From Drechmeria coniospora (lineage: Eukaryota > Ascomycota > Sordariomycetes > Hypocreales > Ophiocordycipitaceae), in contig NC_054390.1 in NCBI RefSeq assembly GCF_001625195.1, positions 4,054,027 to 4,118,026 of the forward strand: a stretch of DNA of 64,000 nt, written 5' to 3'. Below are positions 31,211 to 43,357 of this stretch, piece after piece (position 1 is the first letter of the stretch; every line of letters starts with the position of its first letter). The notes under the pieces are model-generated. The model did no database searches. It had not been told where the DNA came from and saw nothing but the letters and a program-made list of their open reading frames with translations. Position numbers and translations under genes: made by a program.

Positions 31211-33297
31211 ATGAGACGGTTCGGTATTCACGCTCTTCGAGCGTTGAGACCGCCTAGATGGCCTCTTTTTCCTCCTTCGGAATGGGTCTGTTCAAGCTGC
31301 AGAGGACAAATTGGCCGCCAACTCCGCTGGAACAGCCAGAATGGGCCGACAAACGAGAAGCCCTTTTACATTACGACGCCCATCTTCTACGTCAACGCCG
31401 GTACGTTGGACCCGCGGCTTGAGTCGTAACTGCTGACAGTGCAAGCTCCCCATATCGGTCATTTATACTGCATGGTTCTTGCCGACGTGTTGAAGCGATG
31501 GAAGCAGATCGACGGCAAGCAGGCCGTCCTCTGCACCGGCACCGACGAGCATGGCATGAAGATTCAACGAGCGGCAGCGAAGGAGAATATGCCGCCCAAA
31601 GAGTTTTGCGACCACAACTCGAACAAGTTTCGTTCGCTCGCCGCGTCGGCAGCCATATCGTACGACTCCTTCATCCGAACGACCGACGACGAACACAAGG
31701 AGGCTGTCAAGCACTTTTGGCTGCAGCTCAAGCACAGCCTACCGGAGAGAATGGGTCTCTACAAAGGCTCGCACGAAGGGTGGTATTGCGTCAGTGACGA
31801 ATGCTTTTACCCCGAAGACGTGGTGCAGCCGAGCATCGTTCCGCAGACTGGCAAGAAAATAATGGTCAGCTCCGAGACGGAAAATGAGGTCGAATGGGTC
31901 AAGGAGGAGACGTGGTTCTTCCCGCTATCCAAGTACAAGGAACGCCTGCTCAAGTTTTACGACGAGAATCCCAACTGGATCACGCCAGCGCATCGGATGA
32001 ATGAGGTTCGAGATTGGGTGGAGAACCACCTCGAGGATCTGTCGGTCACTCGACCCGTCTCGCGGCTGAGCTGGGGTATACCGGATCCAGAGGACAAGCA
32101 GCAGACGATCTATGTCTGGGTGGATGCCTTGATCAACTACCTAACAAAAGCGGGCTACGGAGCCAAGTGGTATTCGAGCGAGGACAGCATGGGCATCTGG
32201 CCAGCCGATGTTCAGGTCATCGGCAAGGACATTCTGCGCTTTCACGCCATTTACTGGCCCGCGCTGCTCATGGCGTTGGATATTCCTCTCCCGAAGCAGA
32301 TCGTATGCCACAACCACTGGACCATGTCGAATCGCAAAATGTCCAAATCGCTCGGCAACGTGGTCAATCCTTTCTTCGCCGTCGAGCGGTGGGGCGTTGA
32401 CCCGCTGCGCTACTTTCTCATGCGCAACGGCAGCTTTAGCAAGGATATGGGATACTCGAATCAAATCATCGGGTCTGTGTACACGAAGGAGTTGCAGGCG
32501 AACATAGGGAACCTGTTTTATCGGATCGCGCGACCCAAGGTCAACGCGAAGTGGTCGACCGAGGAGGCAGTCAAGACTTACCGAGAAGGGGGGTTCCACG
32601 ATTTGGCGAGGTTCGAAGATGCAGATCATAGCAAGTACTTCGGCCTAGAGTCATATCTCGAGTCGGTGACGGCGGCGTTCCGCGATGAGATGGAGAGCGC
32701 CAACACGGGTGGCGCTATTCGAGAGATCTTCCATCTCCTCCGAGAGGTCGGAAAATTGTGCTTCAATGAGATATTAACGTCAGCTAACGCAGTCGACAGA
32801 CAAACCGATACGTGTCCGATACGGAGCCTTGGCAGCTGGTGAAGAGGGCCGGGTCGGAGTCGCGCACGCTCCTCAACTGGATCATCTACAACAGCGCAGA
32901 AGCGCTTCGGATTGCGGGCATCCTGCTGCAACCGATGATGCCCACCAAAGCGACCGAGCTCCTGGACGAGCTCGGGGTGAAGCCCGAGCGACGGACGGTG
33001 CAGTACGCGCACAAAGGCAAGGACGCCGACTACGGAACGGCGGCGGGGCGAAGTCAGGACGCGCCCAGGATCAAGAAGTGGGACACCCTCTTCCCGCCGA
33101 CTCCGAGTGCGAACGATTCGGATGTCGAGGTCAGGAGGCAGCTGAGGGAGATGCTGCTTCACAAGACCAAGAACCCAATGAACCAGATGGCCGAGTTGCT
33201 CGCCATGGAGGCGAGGATGGGCGAGGAGGCGGTGGCGAAGCTGCTCGCCGAGGCGGACGTCGAGACGGATGCGGTCTCACCAAAACCGGCGCCGTAA
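31211..33297 (+). CDS. Mitochondrial methionyl-tRNA synthetase (Msm1-like)
   Basis: The enzyme charges mitochondrial tRNA-Met. Exons: 31211-31400, 31446-32746, 32800-33297, giving 662 residues. The first about 50 residues are Arg/Trp-rich and acid-free, like a mitochondrial presequence. Class I signatures: APHIGHLY (HIGH motif) just after intron 1, TGTDEHGMKI, WVDALINYL, RKMSKSLGNV (KMSKS motif), followed by the anticodon-binding region with YVSDTEPWQLVK and AGILLQPMMPTKA. The second intron (donor 32747) was set because it joins LLRE to TNRYVSDTEPW in frame. The C-terminus is an acidic helical tail without the extra tRNA-binding domain of bacterial enzymes. Confidence 0.93.
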
Positions 33298-33547
33298 CAA
33301 TTGTGCAAGTAAACGCAATGATTTGTATGATGGATAGGATTGTATCGGCGCATTCGCATTCTCGGTACAGTCGTGAGAATGAATGCGCACAGTTTTTGGT
33401 ATACATTTACTGTAGGGAGGTGTTCAATAGCCAGCTATCCAATGGCAGGCTGGAAATTCTTCACTACCCTACAGTCGAGACGTGTAAATTTTGAAACTCT
33501 CCATAGCTCACCTGGGCAAAGCCAACATTCGTTTTCGCACACGCACA

Positions 33548-34383
33548 ATGAGAGTGAATGAAAAAACTGGTGCGAAATCATGCATGCCTTTTGGGTTCAT
33601 GAACAGTTCTGACCATTGCTAGCGATTTCCACGAGCAACGTGCTTCTCGTCCCATACGAGGCACATCATGTGCCGACGTACCACAACTGGATGCAAGATC
33701 CAGTGGGTGCACACTCCAGATACACGACCAATCGGTCTCTGACCGAGCTATAGAGCATCCAAGAGGCAACTGCGTCGGAGCCAATGACGCTGGAGGAAGA
33801 GTTTGAGAACCAGCAGTCATGGCGAACGGCGAGGGATAAATTAACTTTCATCCTATGCGAGCCGCTTGACTCTGTCCCAGAGAGAGCCTTCGTTCGGAGG
33901 AGAGTTGTCGATGCCGATGATAAGATGAGGGGCGACGTCAACTTTTTCCTCTACCCGGACGAGGACGAAGAAGTAGAGGCGGCGCAAGACAGGGCGCAGG
34001 AGAGCAAGCAAGGGCTCGTGGGCGAGGTGGATGTCATGGTTGCCGAGTCGGCGCACCGCGGACGAGGGTTTGGCAACGGCGCAGTGCGCGCGCTGCTGAC
34101 CTACTTGCAGGACCATCTCGAGGAGATGATGACAGAATATGCCCAGCAGGATGGTGCGATGAAGGGCAGGAAGGTCGAGCTTCGGGGCCTCATGGCCAAG
34201 ATCCAGGAGGCCAACGCAGGCAGCCGGGCGTTATTTCGCAACCTGGGCTTCACCCAGAAGGGAGAGGTGAACTACTTTGGGGAGGTGACGGTGGTGATGA
34301 GCTGGGAAGATTTGACGAAGAGGGTACGAGAGTGGAAGGAGGCGGCAGATGGATATCGAGAGCTGGTGTATTCGAGCGAATGA
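33548..34383 (+). CDS. GNAT-family N-acetyltransferase, NAT9-like
   Basis: Three exons (33548-33569, 33623-33702, 33754-34383) give 243 residues. The first exon is only 22 nt; it is supported by the phase and by a start resembling the usual NAT9 beginning, MRVNEKTAISTSNVLLVPY. Landmarks: HVPTYHNWMQDP, ATASEPMTLEEEFENQQSW, KLTFILCEP, GEVDVMV, and the acetyl-CoA loop RGRGFGNGAV, then NAGSRALFRNLGF. The GNAT fold transfers acetyl from acetyl-CoA; the substrate of fungal NAT9-like proteins is not established. Confidence 0.88.
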
Positions 34384-35265
34384 GTGCGTCGAGGGCATGC
34401 GAATCCCGCGTGGATGGGTGTATGCCGGGACGCTCAATTGCCTCCACGTGTTGTGGATTATGGATGTGAGAAGGACCATGAATGTGAGGAGGAGTCGTGA
34501 GAGAAGTCTACTGGGAATTGAGGTTATCGAGCAAGCCATCACGGTCCTTTGCGGCCAGGCTCGTCGACGACGTCGTGCATGGGCTGGCTTTGCCGACACA
34601 GCACTTCTGCAAGCTGTCCGAGAAGATATACATAGAGAGCCGACTTGGAGTCTATGCAATATTTTCGTATTAGGAGCATATGTCCGGCGGATGCTGATGA
34701 TTCTTCGGAACAGACTGATGATCAGAATCGCTTCCTTTCCTTGCCAATCAAGAGAGTCACGACAACAAACGATAGACTAGACAGGGCGGCTGATGATGCG
34801 GCAAATGATGGAGGCAGAGAGCATCCGTGTTACCAGGATACTTAAGGAGACGTAAAAAGCCTGCATTAGAAGTCAGAATGCTTTGGTTGTTGACCGTACT
34901 GTACGGAAACAGAGTCTGGAGGTGGTCGAAACATTAATTACGAAGACACCTCAGTACACCCACTGATCTCGTACGCCCGCTGTAAGTACATTGCTACAGT
35001 AGGTAAGCACTGTATGAGAGTTATGGAATGGTGGAGGCGCACTGTGCGTCAACACTGCCTTACTGCGGCAAGCCACACATCAGAAGCCACACATCAGTGG
35101 CCTACAGACCCACCCTTGTCGCCCGCTTGTCGCTAATCCGCACTGTACAGTAATAGTGGCTTCGAAATTTCGCCGAGCTCAATTGATATCGCCATGCCAT
35201 AATGCTAGCATCGTAAACCCTTCATCCATCCACCCTGTCACGTCGCATCGCCGCAACCCACGACG
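34384..35265. other. Intergenic between NAT9-like and bL34m genes
   Basis: No gene is supported. Open frames here overlap the end of the acetyltransferase in other frames. Confidence 0.5.
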
Positions 35266-35700
35266 ATGCAGTCCCTCATCCGCCTGGCGCGGCCCATTCT
35301 CAGCAACAGCAAGCCGCTTTCGACGGCCGTCTCCAGGCATGACATCCCCCCTCTCGCTGTCGGGATTGAGAGTGGTAACTGACCAAGGCCTGCTTGTAGG
35401 ACGTTCACGACCCTCTCTCCTCCTCGCCCATCCCTCACCCCCCTCCGCCGACCTGCGGCCCTCACAAGCTTCACGCCCGCATCGATGACGGTGGCCGATG
35501 TCGTTCCGGTGAGCGCCGTCTCGGCCCACCCGGCGCTCGCTGGCCTGCAACTGCGCTTCGGCCCGCGCAACACGATGAATGGACACACCCGGCTCGTCCA
35601 GAAGCGGCGACACGGCTTTCTCTACCGCATGAAGACGAAGACCGGGCGAAGGATTCTGCACAGGCGCCGGATGAAGGGACGGAGGCACGTCGCATGGTAG
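35266..35700 (+). CDS. Mitochondrial ribosomal protein bL34m, with a GC-AG intron
   Basis: This is a large-subunit protein of the mitochondrial ribosome. Exons: 35266-35336 and 35400-35700, 123 residues. The N-terminus (QSLIRLARPILSNSKPL) looks like a mitochondrial presequence. The last 40 residues are the L34 domain: NGHTRLVQKRRHGFLYRM, KTGRRILHRRRMKGR. Reading phase demands that exon 1 end in AG just before GCATGA, so the intron starts GC rather than GT; the branch site CTGAC and acceptor TAG are normal. Confidence 0.9.
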
Positions 35701-36024
35701 CCAAGGCCGAGCCTGCGTAGGGGAGGGGAGCGGACGACGATCGCCTCACCATGACGACGATCCCGTGACCGCAGACAGCACGAGGGACCAAGGAACGGAA
35801 CGGAACGGAACGGAACGTGTGCGTTCCTGACGAGCGGCGTGGAGTTGACATCCGTCCGCCTGTAAACCATGTACCAATACCAGAAACGTCGGATGACCTG
35901 CCGCCAACAGCTCCAGCAGATGGCAGATGCGCCGATGCATTCTCGTCAAGAGCCTATTTGGAGTGTTGGCCTGCCACCTAGGCGACCGCCATTGCATGCC
36001 TTTTTTTCTTCACCCTGCTCGTCT
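35701..36024. other. Intergenic between converging bL34m and GH3 genes
   Basis: No gene. It contains a short GGAAC run at 35795-35816. Confidence 0.5.
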
Positions 36025-38960
36025 CTAGACCGGCCCCTTGACCCCATGCTCGCACGTCATCCTGTCCGCCCGACACACGGTATCCAAGGCGTCGCTCGCC
36101 GGACCCAACCACACCTTGTATCCCCCGTCTACCGCCGGGATGACCCAGTCCTGAAGCACGACATCCCAGACGCTCAGGTCCTTGCGCGTGAGCATCAGCT
36201 CCACCGTCGTGCTCTCCCCCGGGGCCAGCTTCTTGGTCTTTTCAAAGTCGCGCAGCTGGATGACGGGCGTCTCGTATGGCGTGCCGTCCGGGAACTGCAG
36301 ATACGCCTGCACCGATGCCTTGCCGGCTCGCTTCGTGCCCGTGTTGGTCACCGTCACCGCAAGCCTGTAGGCCACATCCCAGAGTGCCGGGTTTCCGCCC
36401 TGGCCGCCCCCGGCGCGCGGCCCGGGACGCTGCTGCGTCGAGTACCCTTCGGGATAGGGGTACTTGTTCCGTCGGCCGTCTCGAACGGCCGCTTCGGCGT
36501 CCGCCTTGCCGAGCCACGAGTAGATGTAGCGCCAATGGGCGTGGAACCCGGCCGGCTTGACGGCTTCCCGTGCTTCGGGGATGGATTGCGCGTAGTCGAG
36601 GATGCCGCTCTTGGCGCTCCGCGCCGTCGGTGTCCTGGACATCTGCGTCACCTTCCTCACGGTGGCGTTTCCGTATGAAAAGGACGTGTAACTGAGCCCG
36701 TGGCCGAAGGCGTACCGTGGCTGGATGCCCTTTTTGTTGAGGTAGCGGTAGTCGATGTAGAGGCCCTCGGAGTACGTGTCCTGCGCTTGGTTGAGGAAGG
36801 CCTTGTCGATGAGCTTCGTCACGCTCTCCGGCAAGTCCTCCTCGCGCCTCGTGATGGAGTAGGGAAGGTGACCGCTGGGCGAGACGTCGCCGAAGAGGAC
36901 CTCGGCGAGGGACCGGCCGGCTTCCTGGCCCGGGAGGTGGGCGACGAGCACCGACTTGACCGACGAAAGGTCGACCCAGCGTTCTAGAAGCAGGGGTCCG
37001 ACCGTGTGGATGACGACGACGACGTTCTTGTATCGCCTGGCCACCTCCTGCACGAGCTTGTCGCCGCCGTGCCAGGCGTAGAGGCCGGACGCGTCCCGGT
37101 CACCGTGGTTGCCCTCGACCGTGTACGTGTTTTCGCCCGCATCGGAGCTGAGGAAGACGAGGGCGACGTCGTCGTCCCTAGGGGTGTCGACCTTGCCCGG
37201 AAAGGTGTCAGTGTTGTAAAAGGTGACCTTCTTGGCCCGCGCCCTGATCGCGCCGATGGGGTCGTCGAGGTAGACGTAATCGACGGTGCCGGAACCCCAT
37301 CCCTGGCCGAGGGTACCTTTGTTGCAGTTTCGATCGACGCACGCGTTGATTCCGTCCGGATTCGCCTGCGCGTCCGTGCCGAAAACGAAGAGTTTCCGCT
37401 CGGTCGAGAGCGGCAGGAGGCCACCGTCGTTCTTGAGCATCGTGATGGCATCCTGAGCGACCTGACGGGCAATGACGTCGTGGTCGGCCTGGGCGGGCAC
37501 GAAGTGGTTCACCACGCCGCGGGGAGTATCGGGGAATGCCGCGGGATAGAGCAGGCCCTCGCGGCTCTTCGTGTTGGTGTCGAAGTTGGTGGCGGGAAAG
37601 TCGTCGGCGTCCTGGCCCATCTTGTACCAGGCGGCGACGATGCGGGTCGCCATGTCGTTGAGGCGGTCCATCGGGACGGAGCCGTTGAGGGTGGCGCGCG
37701 TGAGCTCATGCATCCAGTACGAGTTGCCGAAAAGGGGCACCTGAGTGTCGCCGGGCATGTCCATGTCGAGGCCGGCAAGGGCGGAACCGACGCCGGACAT
37801 GTGAGCGAGCCAGTCGGTCATGACGAAGCCCTGGAAGCCGAGCTCGTCCTTGAGGAGGGCGTTGATGAGGTACGGATGCTGGCTGCAGGCTGTGCCGTTG
37901 ACCTAGTCGTACCGGTTGGCGGCCCTGTCCTTGTTCCCGCGTTGGGGAAAGTAAGGGGCCAGGGGTCAGGGGCTAGGAAGGGAGCAGCAGACATACCGCG
38001 TTGTACGCCGTCATGACAGACCCGACGCCGGCCTTGACACCTTCGGCAAAGGGCCACATGTAGATCTCGTGCAGGACCCGGTCGTCTAGGTCAATGTCAG
38101 CATCCGCAATGCCTCCATCCGGGGCTACCCCCTCTTGCCGACGGAGGGAACGGACCGATGTTGGCGCTGTAGGCGAACTGAAAGGGGTTGTACATCCGAT
38201 ACATCTCTTGCTCGTTGCCCACCCAGTGCTTGATGGTGGCGATGACGCCCTGGGCCTGGACCCCTCGGATCGTCTCACGGGCACCGACGGCCTGCAGAAC
38301 GGGATCGGCACCGAAGCCCTCCCAGTTGCGACCGCCCTTGGGTTTGCGACCGATGGGTCCGACGGTAGGACCGAGCCAAACGTTGACACCCTTGATACGG
38401 GCCTCGCGTCCCATGGCGTCGGCCCGCCGTCGCATGAGCTGCTTGTCAAAGGTGGCACCCGTCGTGATGCCGTCTGGGAAAACGGTGACGTGGTCTGCTT
38501 GCCGCACGCCATTGTGAGCGTCGTTGAGGCAGAGCTGGGGGAAGCCCAGACGGAGGGCAGAGCCCGAGTTGCCGTTGCAGCGTCTTGTACGCCGTTAGCG
38601 GACAAAGGCCCGTGTTTATAAGAATGGCCATGCATCTCCAGCCCGCAAGTTCCTTCTTACCCTACTTCATTGTTAGCGATGCATGCCCCTGAAGGTGGAC
38701 GCAAGACGATTACCCATGTATATCCCCGTGCCGCCCGTAATATTCGTCTTTTCCGCCAGCGTCATCAAGTCGACAAGCTTCCTGGCCTTGCGGTAACTCT
38801 CAGCCCAGTCGCCGGCCCAACCGCCGTAGGGAGCGGGATAGTACGGCGGTGCATGGTATCCGTCCGGAACCCATGATCGCTTTTCCTCTATGGGAGAGGC
38901 GTGACAGATGCAGGAAGCTAGGGCAGCTACCCAAACACAGAGCTGGGCCATCGGCGCCAT
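36025..38960 (-). CDS. Secreted GH3 beta-glucosidase; one-base phase conflict at first intron
   Basis: This enzyme releases glucose from beta-linked oligosaccharides outside the cell. Exons: 38960-38714, 38583-38156, 38085-37997, 37902-36025, about 880 residues. A signal peptide ([20 protein letters not shown]) is followed by GH3 blocks: [13 protein letters not shown] region, [71 protein letters not shown] (nucleophile Asp in TDW), [18 protein letters not shown], the C-terminal domain and a fibronectin-like end. Introns 2 and 3 fit perfectly. At intron 1 the obvious donor (ATGG/GTAATC) and acceptor (TACAAG/ACGC) join one base short of the frame, and no better site is visible. Either one base is missing or the gene is broken there. 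Confidence 0.85.
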
Positions 38961-40357
38961 GTATGATGATGGTGTTGACGAGGGAGGGAATGCAATTGAC
39001 AAAGCCGATTCAGTCTTGGGTTCCGAGCGTTCATGTCCCGAATACAACCTGAGTTATACAGACAGCACAAGCACGTCGAAATACTTACGGAATTATGAAT
39101 GAGCCATGAAGCAAGTTGAGCCGGCGAGGAGGAGCTCGTGTTCACAGTCGGGAAGCCAATGCGGCTCCCGTGACTGCGTCATAGCCGTACCATCGCCCAC
39201 GAGGGGTTTATTCTAGGGATAGAACCATACACCGGAGGAGGCTCTTGGGTCTGTTTAGTCGGTCGTGCCTAATGGGGTAGGTGGTATCAGGCAGATGGTG
39301 GTGCGGGCAGAGAGCGCGGGGACGGGGGCATCGTATGGGCCCCTGTGCTGAAAGAGTTTTCGACTAGATTTCGCACATGGATGTTTGAGGTTCATGAGGA
39401 ATTTCGTAAGAAACATGAGAATGCTTGATGTTGTGTGCGTATGGGGAGTCTTTGGAAAACAGACAGATCGTCATCTCGGAATCGTTTGCTTCTTCTTGGT
39501 GAGGGAACTTGCCTGATGATTGGTTTCCGTCAGAATCCTGCAGGCATCATGCAAACAGACGTCATGCGAGAGAGCAGAGGATACGGCATTGCCTATTATC
39601 TCAAGCAGCATGAGTTAAATGAAAGTTTCTAGGAGATGATATATACACTCTTTGAACGATGAATACGGCTCCATGGATGACAGTGGGTTCAGAGTTCATG
39701 AGCATCAAGGATAAGATGAAAGACAGTATATATACATGTATAGTCCCTTCCAGCAATTCCGATCAGGTATTACTTTAAATTGCAAATACAGATGGCCCCT
39801 TTTATTGCCCGCAACGAAAAACCCGTTGCCCGTCGTTGCTCGTCGCCCGTCGTCATCCTGACTTGACCCTCACCAACTCATAAACGGTACAGTATGAAAA
39901 GCCATGCGTGCCGGGGCAGAAGATGTGGTACCATGCACTGAAATCCCTGCCAATCATGGAACCCACTACCAAACCTCAGACGCGTGACAGATTACATGTA
40001 CAGCACAGCCCCCGAATAAAAGTGAACAGCTCCATCGCCGCTGAGGCGCGAGGGAAAGCCTTTCCGGTGTAACAGTCAGCCTCACACATGATGCCACTAG
40101 GTATATTGACCACTGCCCTTGCCAAACCACCATGTTCGTCTCAGATTGGCTGGGGGCCGACCGACACTCGGGGCACGAATGATCCTGTTGCACCGCGGTC
40201 AGCACTATACGAGCACTACGAGTACTATGCACTTCATCCAGCCATGAGTCGAGACTGCGCCCCAAGGCATCTTTCACCTACCGTGGGAAAGTGTTGACTT
40301 TACCCACAGCATAGTTGTCATTATGGTGCCAGCGCAAGGCCAGCATCCCGATCTAAC
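38961..40357. other. Intergenic between divergent GH3 and lectin-like genes
   Basis: About 1.4 kb with no supported gene; both flanking promoters lie here. Confidence 0.5.
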
Positions 40358-41797
40358 ATGGCAGCAGGACACTGCGGAGATGGGCTCGAGCTCGACCCCG
40401 GTGTTGCGGCCGGCCACAATATGCCAGAGATACCGCAGCTCCCACTTCCAGAGAGTGGGCTTGAGCACCACGTGCCGGCAATGAAGGAGGTGTATCATCC
40501 GCCGACGCACGGTGTAAGCAACCGAGAAGAAACAGTGTGCGGCCTGAGAAAGAGGTCATTTTACATCATCTTGGTCCTTGCCCTTGTCATTGTTGCCGCT
40601 GCCGTGGGTGGTGGTGTCGGCGGAGTGTTGGCGAAAAGGGGTAGCATCGATGACGTTGCCCCTCCGGCAGCTGATCGAAACAATAGTGAATCGACCAGGG
40701 GCCAGTACGAGTTGCTGCCGAGCACGGCACTCTCGTCGGTAAATTTCACAGACGAGTACGGGTATGACAATTATCTCGTCTTCTACCAGCTACGCTCGCG
40801 AGCCCTATGTCAGTCGGCTTTCAACTCGTCCAATGGCGAATGGATCGTGTCCCTCGTAAACAGCAGGACGGACATCATAAAGAACGGCACAGCAATCTCT
40901 GCGAGTATCTTCTGGCGAAGCAAGACTGTTAGTCTTGCCCTTTCGTGCTTTGCCCTCGAGGAGGAATCGAAAAAGAAACTCACAAGGTCTCAGAGTCGCG
41001 ACACGCGCGTCTACTACGCGGACCCCGACAACCGAATTGTCGGTCGACTCGTCGCCGGCTCTGGTCTGGCCTTGTCCGAAGCCAGCTGGAACCCCGTCGC
41101 GGGCGTCTCGGGCAATTTTGCTACCGCTCCCAACTCGCAAATAGTTTCGAGTGGACTCGAGAACACGGACTCGTATCGCGGCGACTTTCTCTTCTACCAG
41201 GATTCTTCCGGCACCATCCGGATGCAGCGGCGCAGCGGCGGCCCCAACGAATGGGACTCGCACAACGTTCCCTTCAACCTCGGCCGTGCCGTCGGCGGCT
41301 CCGGCATGGCCCTCATGCCCATCTATAACGCTGGACTGCGCGCGCTTAGCCTCTTCTACAACGAAGCTGGTACGGGAACTCTGAAGCACGCGAGCGTCAT
41401 GTACGATACGAGATGGACAGCCGAGGACTTGCCGACCGCTTTGGACGAGTCGGCCCTCATCACGGCATTTTCCTGGGGCTACAACAGCACCGATTCGTCG
41501 GCGGCTCTGCCGGGCGCCAAGAGCAACGCGACGGTGCAGGTGCTTACGCTGCATCCCGGCCGAAACGTTCAGTTGACCTCCTTCGCCAACGGCAGCTGGG
41601 CCTTCTTGGGCGACGTGAAGGGCATGGCTGGCCGGGAAATGCCGATAATGTTGGCGACAAACCAGGGCGGCCGGGTATACGGAGTCGTGCCTGATGGCGA
41701 TGGCCGAGAAGTAAACGTCATCGAGTGGAGGTGGAAAGGGGGAATCGAGTACGAGAGGGTCGGTGTTGTGAACACGACGCTGCCAGGTATCATATAG
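40358..41797 (+). CDS. Type II membrane protein with fucose-lectin-like beta-propeller domain
   Basis: The 479-residue reading frame has a cytosolic N-terminus of about 65 residues with two Pro/Glu patches, one membrane span (FYIILVLALVIVAAAVGGG) and an outer domain of about 370 residues. Repeated blades resemble fungal fucose-specific lectins: RVYYADPDNRIVGR, GDFLFYQDSSGTIRM, RALSLFYNEAGTGTL, RVYGVVPDGDGREV. Many N-x-S/T sites are present. A 66-nt stretch (40928-40993) starts GTTAGT and ends CTCAG with a CTCAC branch-like site. Removing it keeps the frame, so it is probably an intron and the protein about 457 residues. Sugar binding is inferred from fold resemblance only. Confidence 0.75.
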   Translation: MAAGHCGDGLELDPGVAAGHNMPEIPQLPLPESGLEHHVPAMKEVYHPPTHGVSNREETVCGLRKRSFYIILVLALVIVAAAVGGGVGGVLAKRGSIDDVAPPAADRNNSESTRGQYELLPSTALSSVNFTDEYGYDNYLVFYQLRSRALCQSAFNSSNGEWIVSLVNSRTDIIKNGTAISASIFWRSKTVSLALSCFALEEESKKKLTRSQSRDTRVYYADPDNRIVGRLVAGSGLALSEASWNPVAGVSGNFATAPNSQIVSSGLENTDSYRGDFLFYQDSSGTIRMQRRSGGPNEWDSHNVPFNLGRAVGGSGMALMPIYNAGLRALSLFYNEAGTGTLKHASVMYDTRWTAEDLPTALDESALITAFSWGYNSTDSSAALPGAKSNATVQVLTLHPGRNVQLTSFANGSWAFLGDVKGMAGREMPIMLATNQGGRVYGVVPDGDGREVNVIEWRWKGGIEYERVGVVNTTLPGII

Positions 41798-42333
41798 GAA
41801 CAAGATCGCGTCGTTCCGTCGTCAATTTCTGCGCAGAACCCAACAGATGCCCCTGAAAAGTTCGTACCGTTGGCATCGGACTCAACGAACGAACATGTCC
41901 ACAGTTAAGGTAAGTGCTGTGCTTGTGTTCGTCGCGGATTGGATGCATCACGGGGACGAAGGAATGATGATGACAGCAAGCTCGAGACAACGTATTGCTT
42001 CTTTGCAATGCCATGGTGGAACCTTCAGTCAATCGAAATATAACCTGCTGTAAAATGACTTACCGAACTTTGTTCCGATACAGATGTATCATAACGCGTG
42101 CGGGAAACGGTCGGAACTTGCCTGCGAGCTGTCCACGACCTCCGCTCCGGGCATGCCGCCGCTGACGTCTACGAGAGGCCATGCAACAGGTATTAAAAGA
42201 AGTGGATTTCCTACGAAAGAGCATCGTTGCTTTGTAAAATCATCTTAGACCTCTCCCATAACCAACTTCCGCCTGTACTCCCAACTTGTAAACCCGAATC
42301 TGTGTCCACAAACACCAATCTGACGCCTTCACC
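41798..42333. other. Intergenic
   Basis: No gene is supported; the con-10-like promoter should lie here. Confidence 0.5.
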
Positions 42334-42679
42334 ATGACTGGACGCCAAAACCCAGGAAACGTTTCAAACCGGTACAGTAAACAAATAAAACTGACTGGAT
42401 ATGACACTAACCAGCTGGAACATATATAGAGCCCAGGAAGAGGTGCAAAACATGGCCTCCAAGGGCGGCCAGGCTGGTCATTCCGGAGGCTTTGCCAACA
42501 TGGACCCCGACAAGCAGGTTTGTCCAGCCTAATCGCACACTACCACGAAGTAGCTTAACGGCACACTGAAAATTCTGCAGCGCGAAATTGCCTCCAAGGG
42601 AGGTCAGCATTCGTCTGGTTCCTATGAGAGCGGTAGCCAGAAGGGTAAGGAGGCCGGTGCCATGGGCGGTTCGAAGTGA
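42334..42679 (+). CDS. Conidiation-specific protein 10-like (KGG repeat protein)
   Basis: Exons 42334-42371, 42430-42517, 42581-42679 give 74 residues. The protein is built of KGG repeats: MASKGGQAGHSGGF, IASKGGQHSSGS, GKEAGAMGGS. Such small hydrophilic proteins build up during conidiation and desiccation in ascomycetes and in stress in bacteria. All three exons fit in phase, and the exon pattern is typical of con-10 genes. Confidence 0.9.
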
Positions 42680-43357
42680 TCGTGATGTTGGTTGAGGCTT
42701 GAACACTGGTTCAACAGTTCGTACCAAAGTGATTTTTCATTCATTTAACTTTTGATCATTTTCGCTTTTAACGTGACTTTTGATACCCTCATTCATTTCA
42801 CTAGTTGGTGAACGTCACCCAAATCAAACATCATCGTACGAGTGGTCGGATGAATTGTGCAGGATAGCTGTGGTCCGCAATCAACCAGCTGCTGTTGACC
42901 GAAGGTAACAGTGATTAATACCGCATCATGCAAAATTCTCGGACCCAGTTGAGGATCTAAGGCCTTGACTTGCGAACATTGTACGGGGACTGGGCTCGTT
43001 TGAACTTGCCCCATTCACTCCGCCAGCCTCCTTTATTTCTCCTAGTATCCATCAACGCATACACCTACACATATAAGTGTACACTCAGGGTACTATTTGG
43101 AGATACTTGCCGACCTCCATATTATACTGCACATTGATTCTGAGAAATCTCATGCTATAGGCAAACTACTATGCGGAAGGAACACGATAGAGTAGAACTT
43201 GAAGGTAACAAAGGTAACAATGAGTTTGGTCTTATCAAACAAGCAAATATTACATGTACATGATGCATCCCTCCTCATTTTCACCCCTTTGCATAGAAAG
43301 CAGATCCATTTTATGTAATGACGCTCCTAAGCCGCAGGAATCACCAAGCTACCCGAG
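42680..43357. other. Intergenic between converging genes
   Basis: No gene is supported. Confidence 0.5.

Noticed and set aside
37006..38016. 336-codon plus-strand frame
   Set aside because: It is antisense to the GH3 beta-glucosidase exon.
40805..41803. 332-codon minus-strand frame
   Set aside because: It is antisense to the lectin-like gene, whose frame has membrane and blade features.
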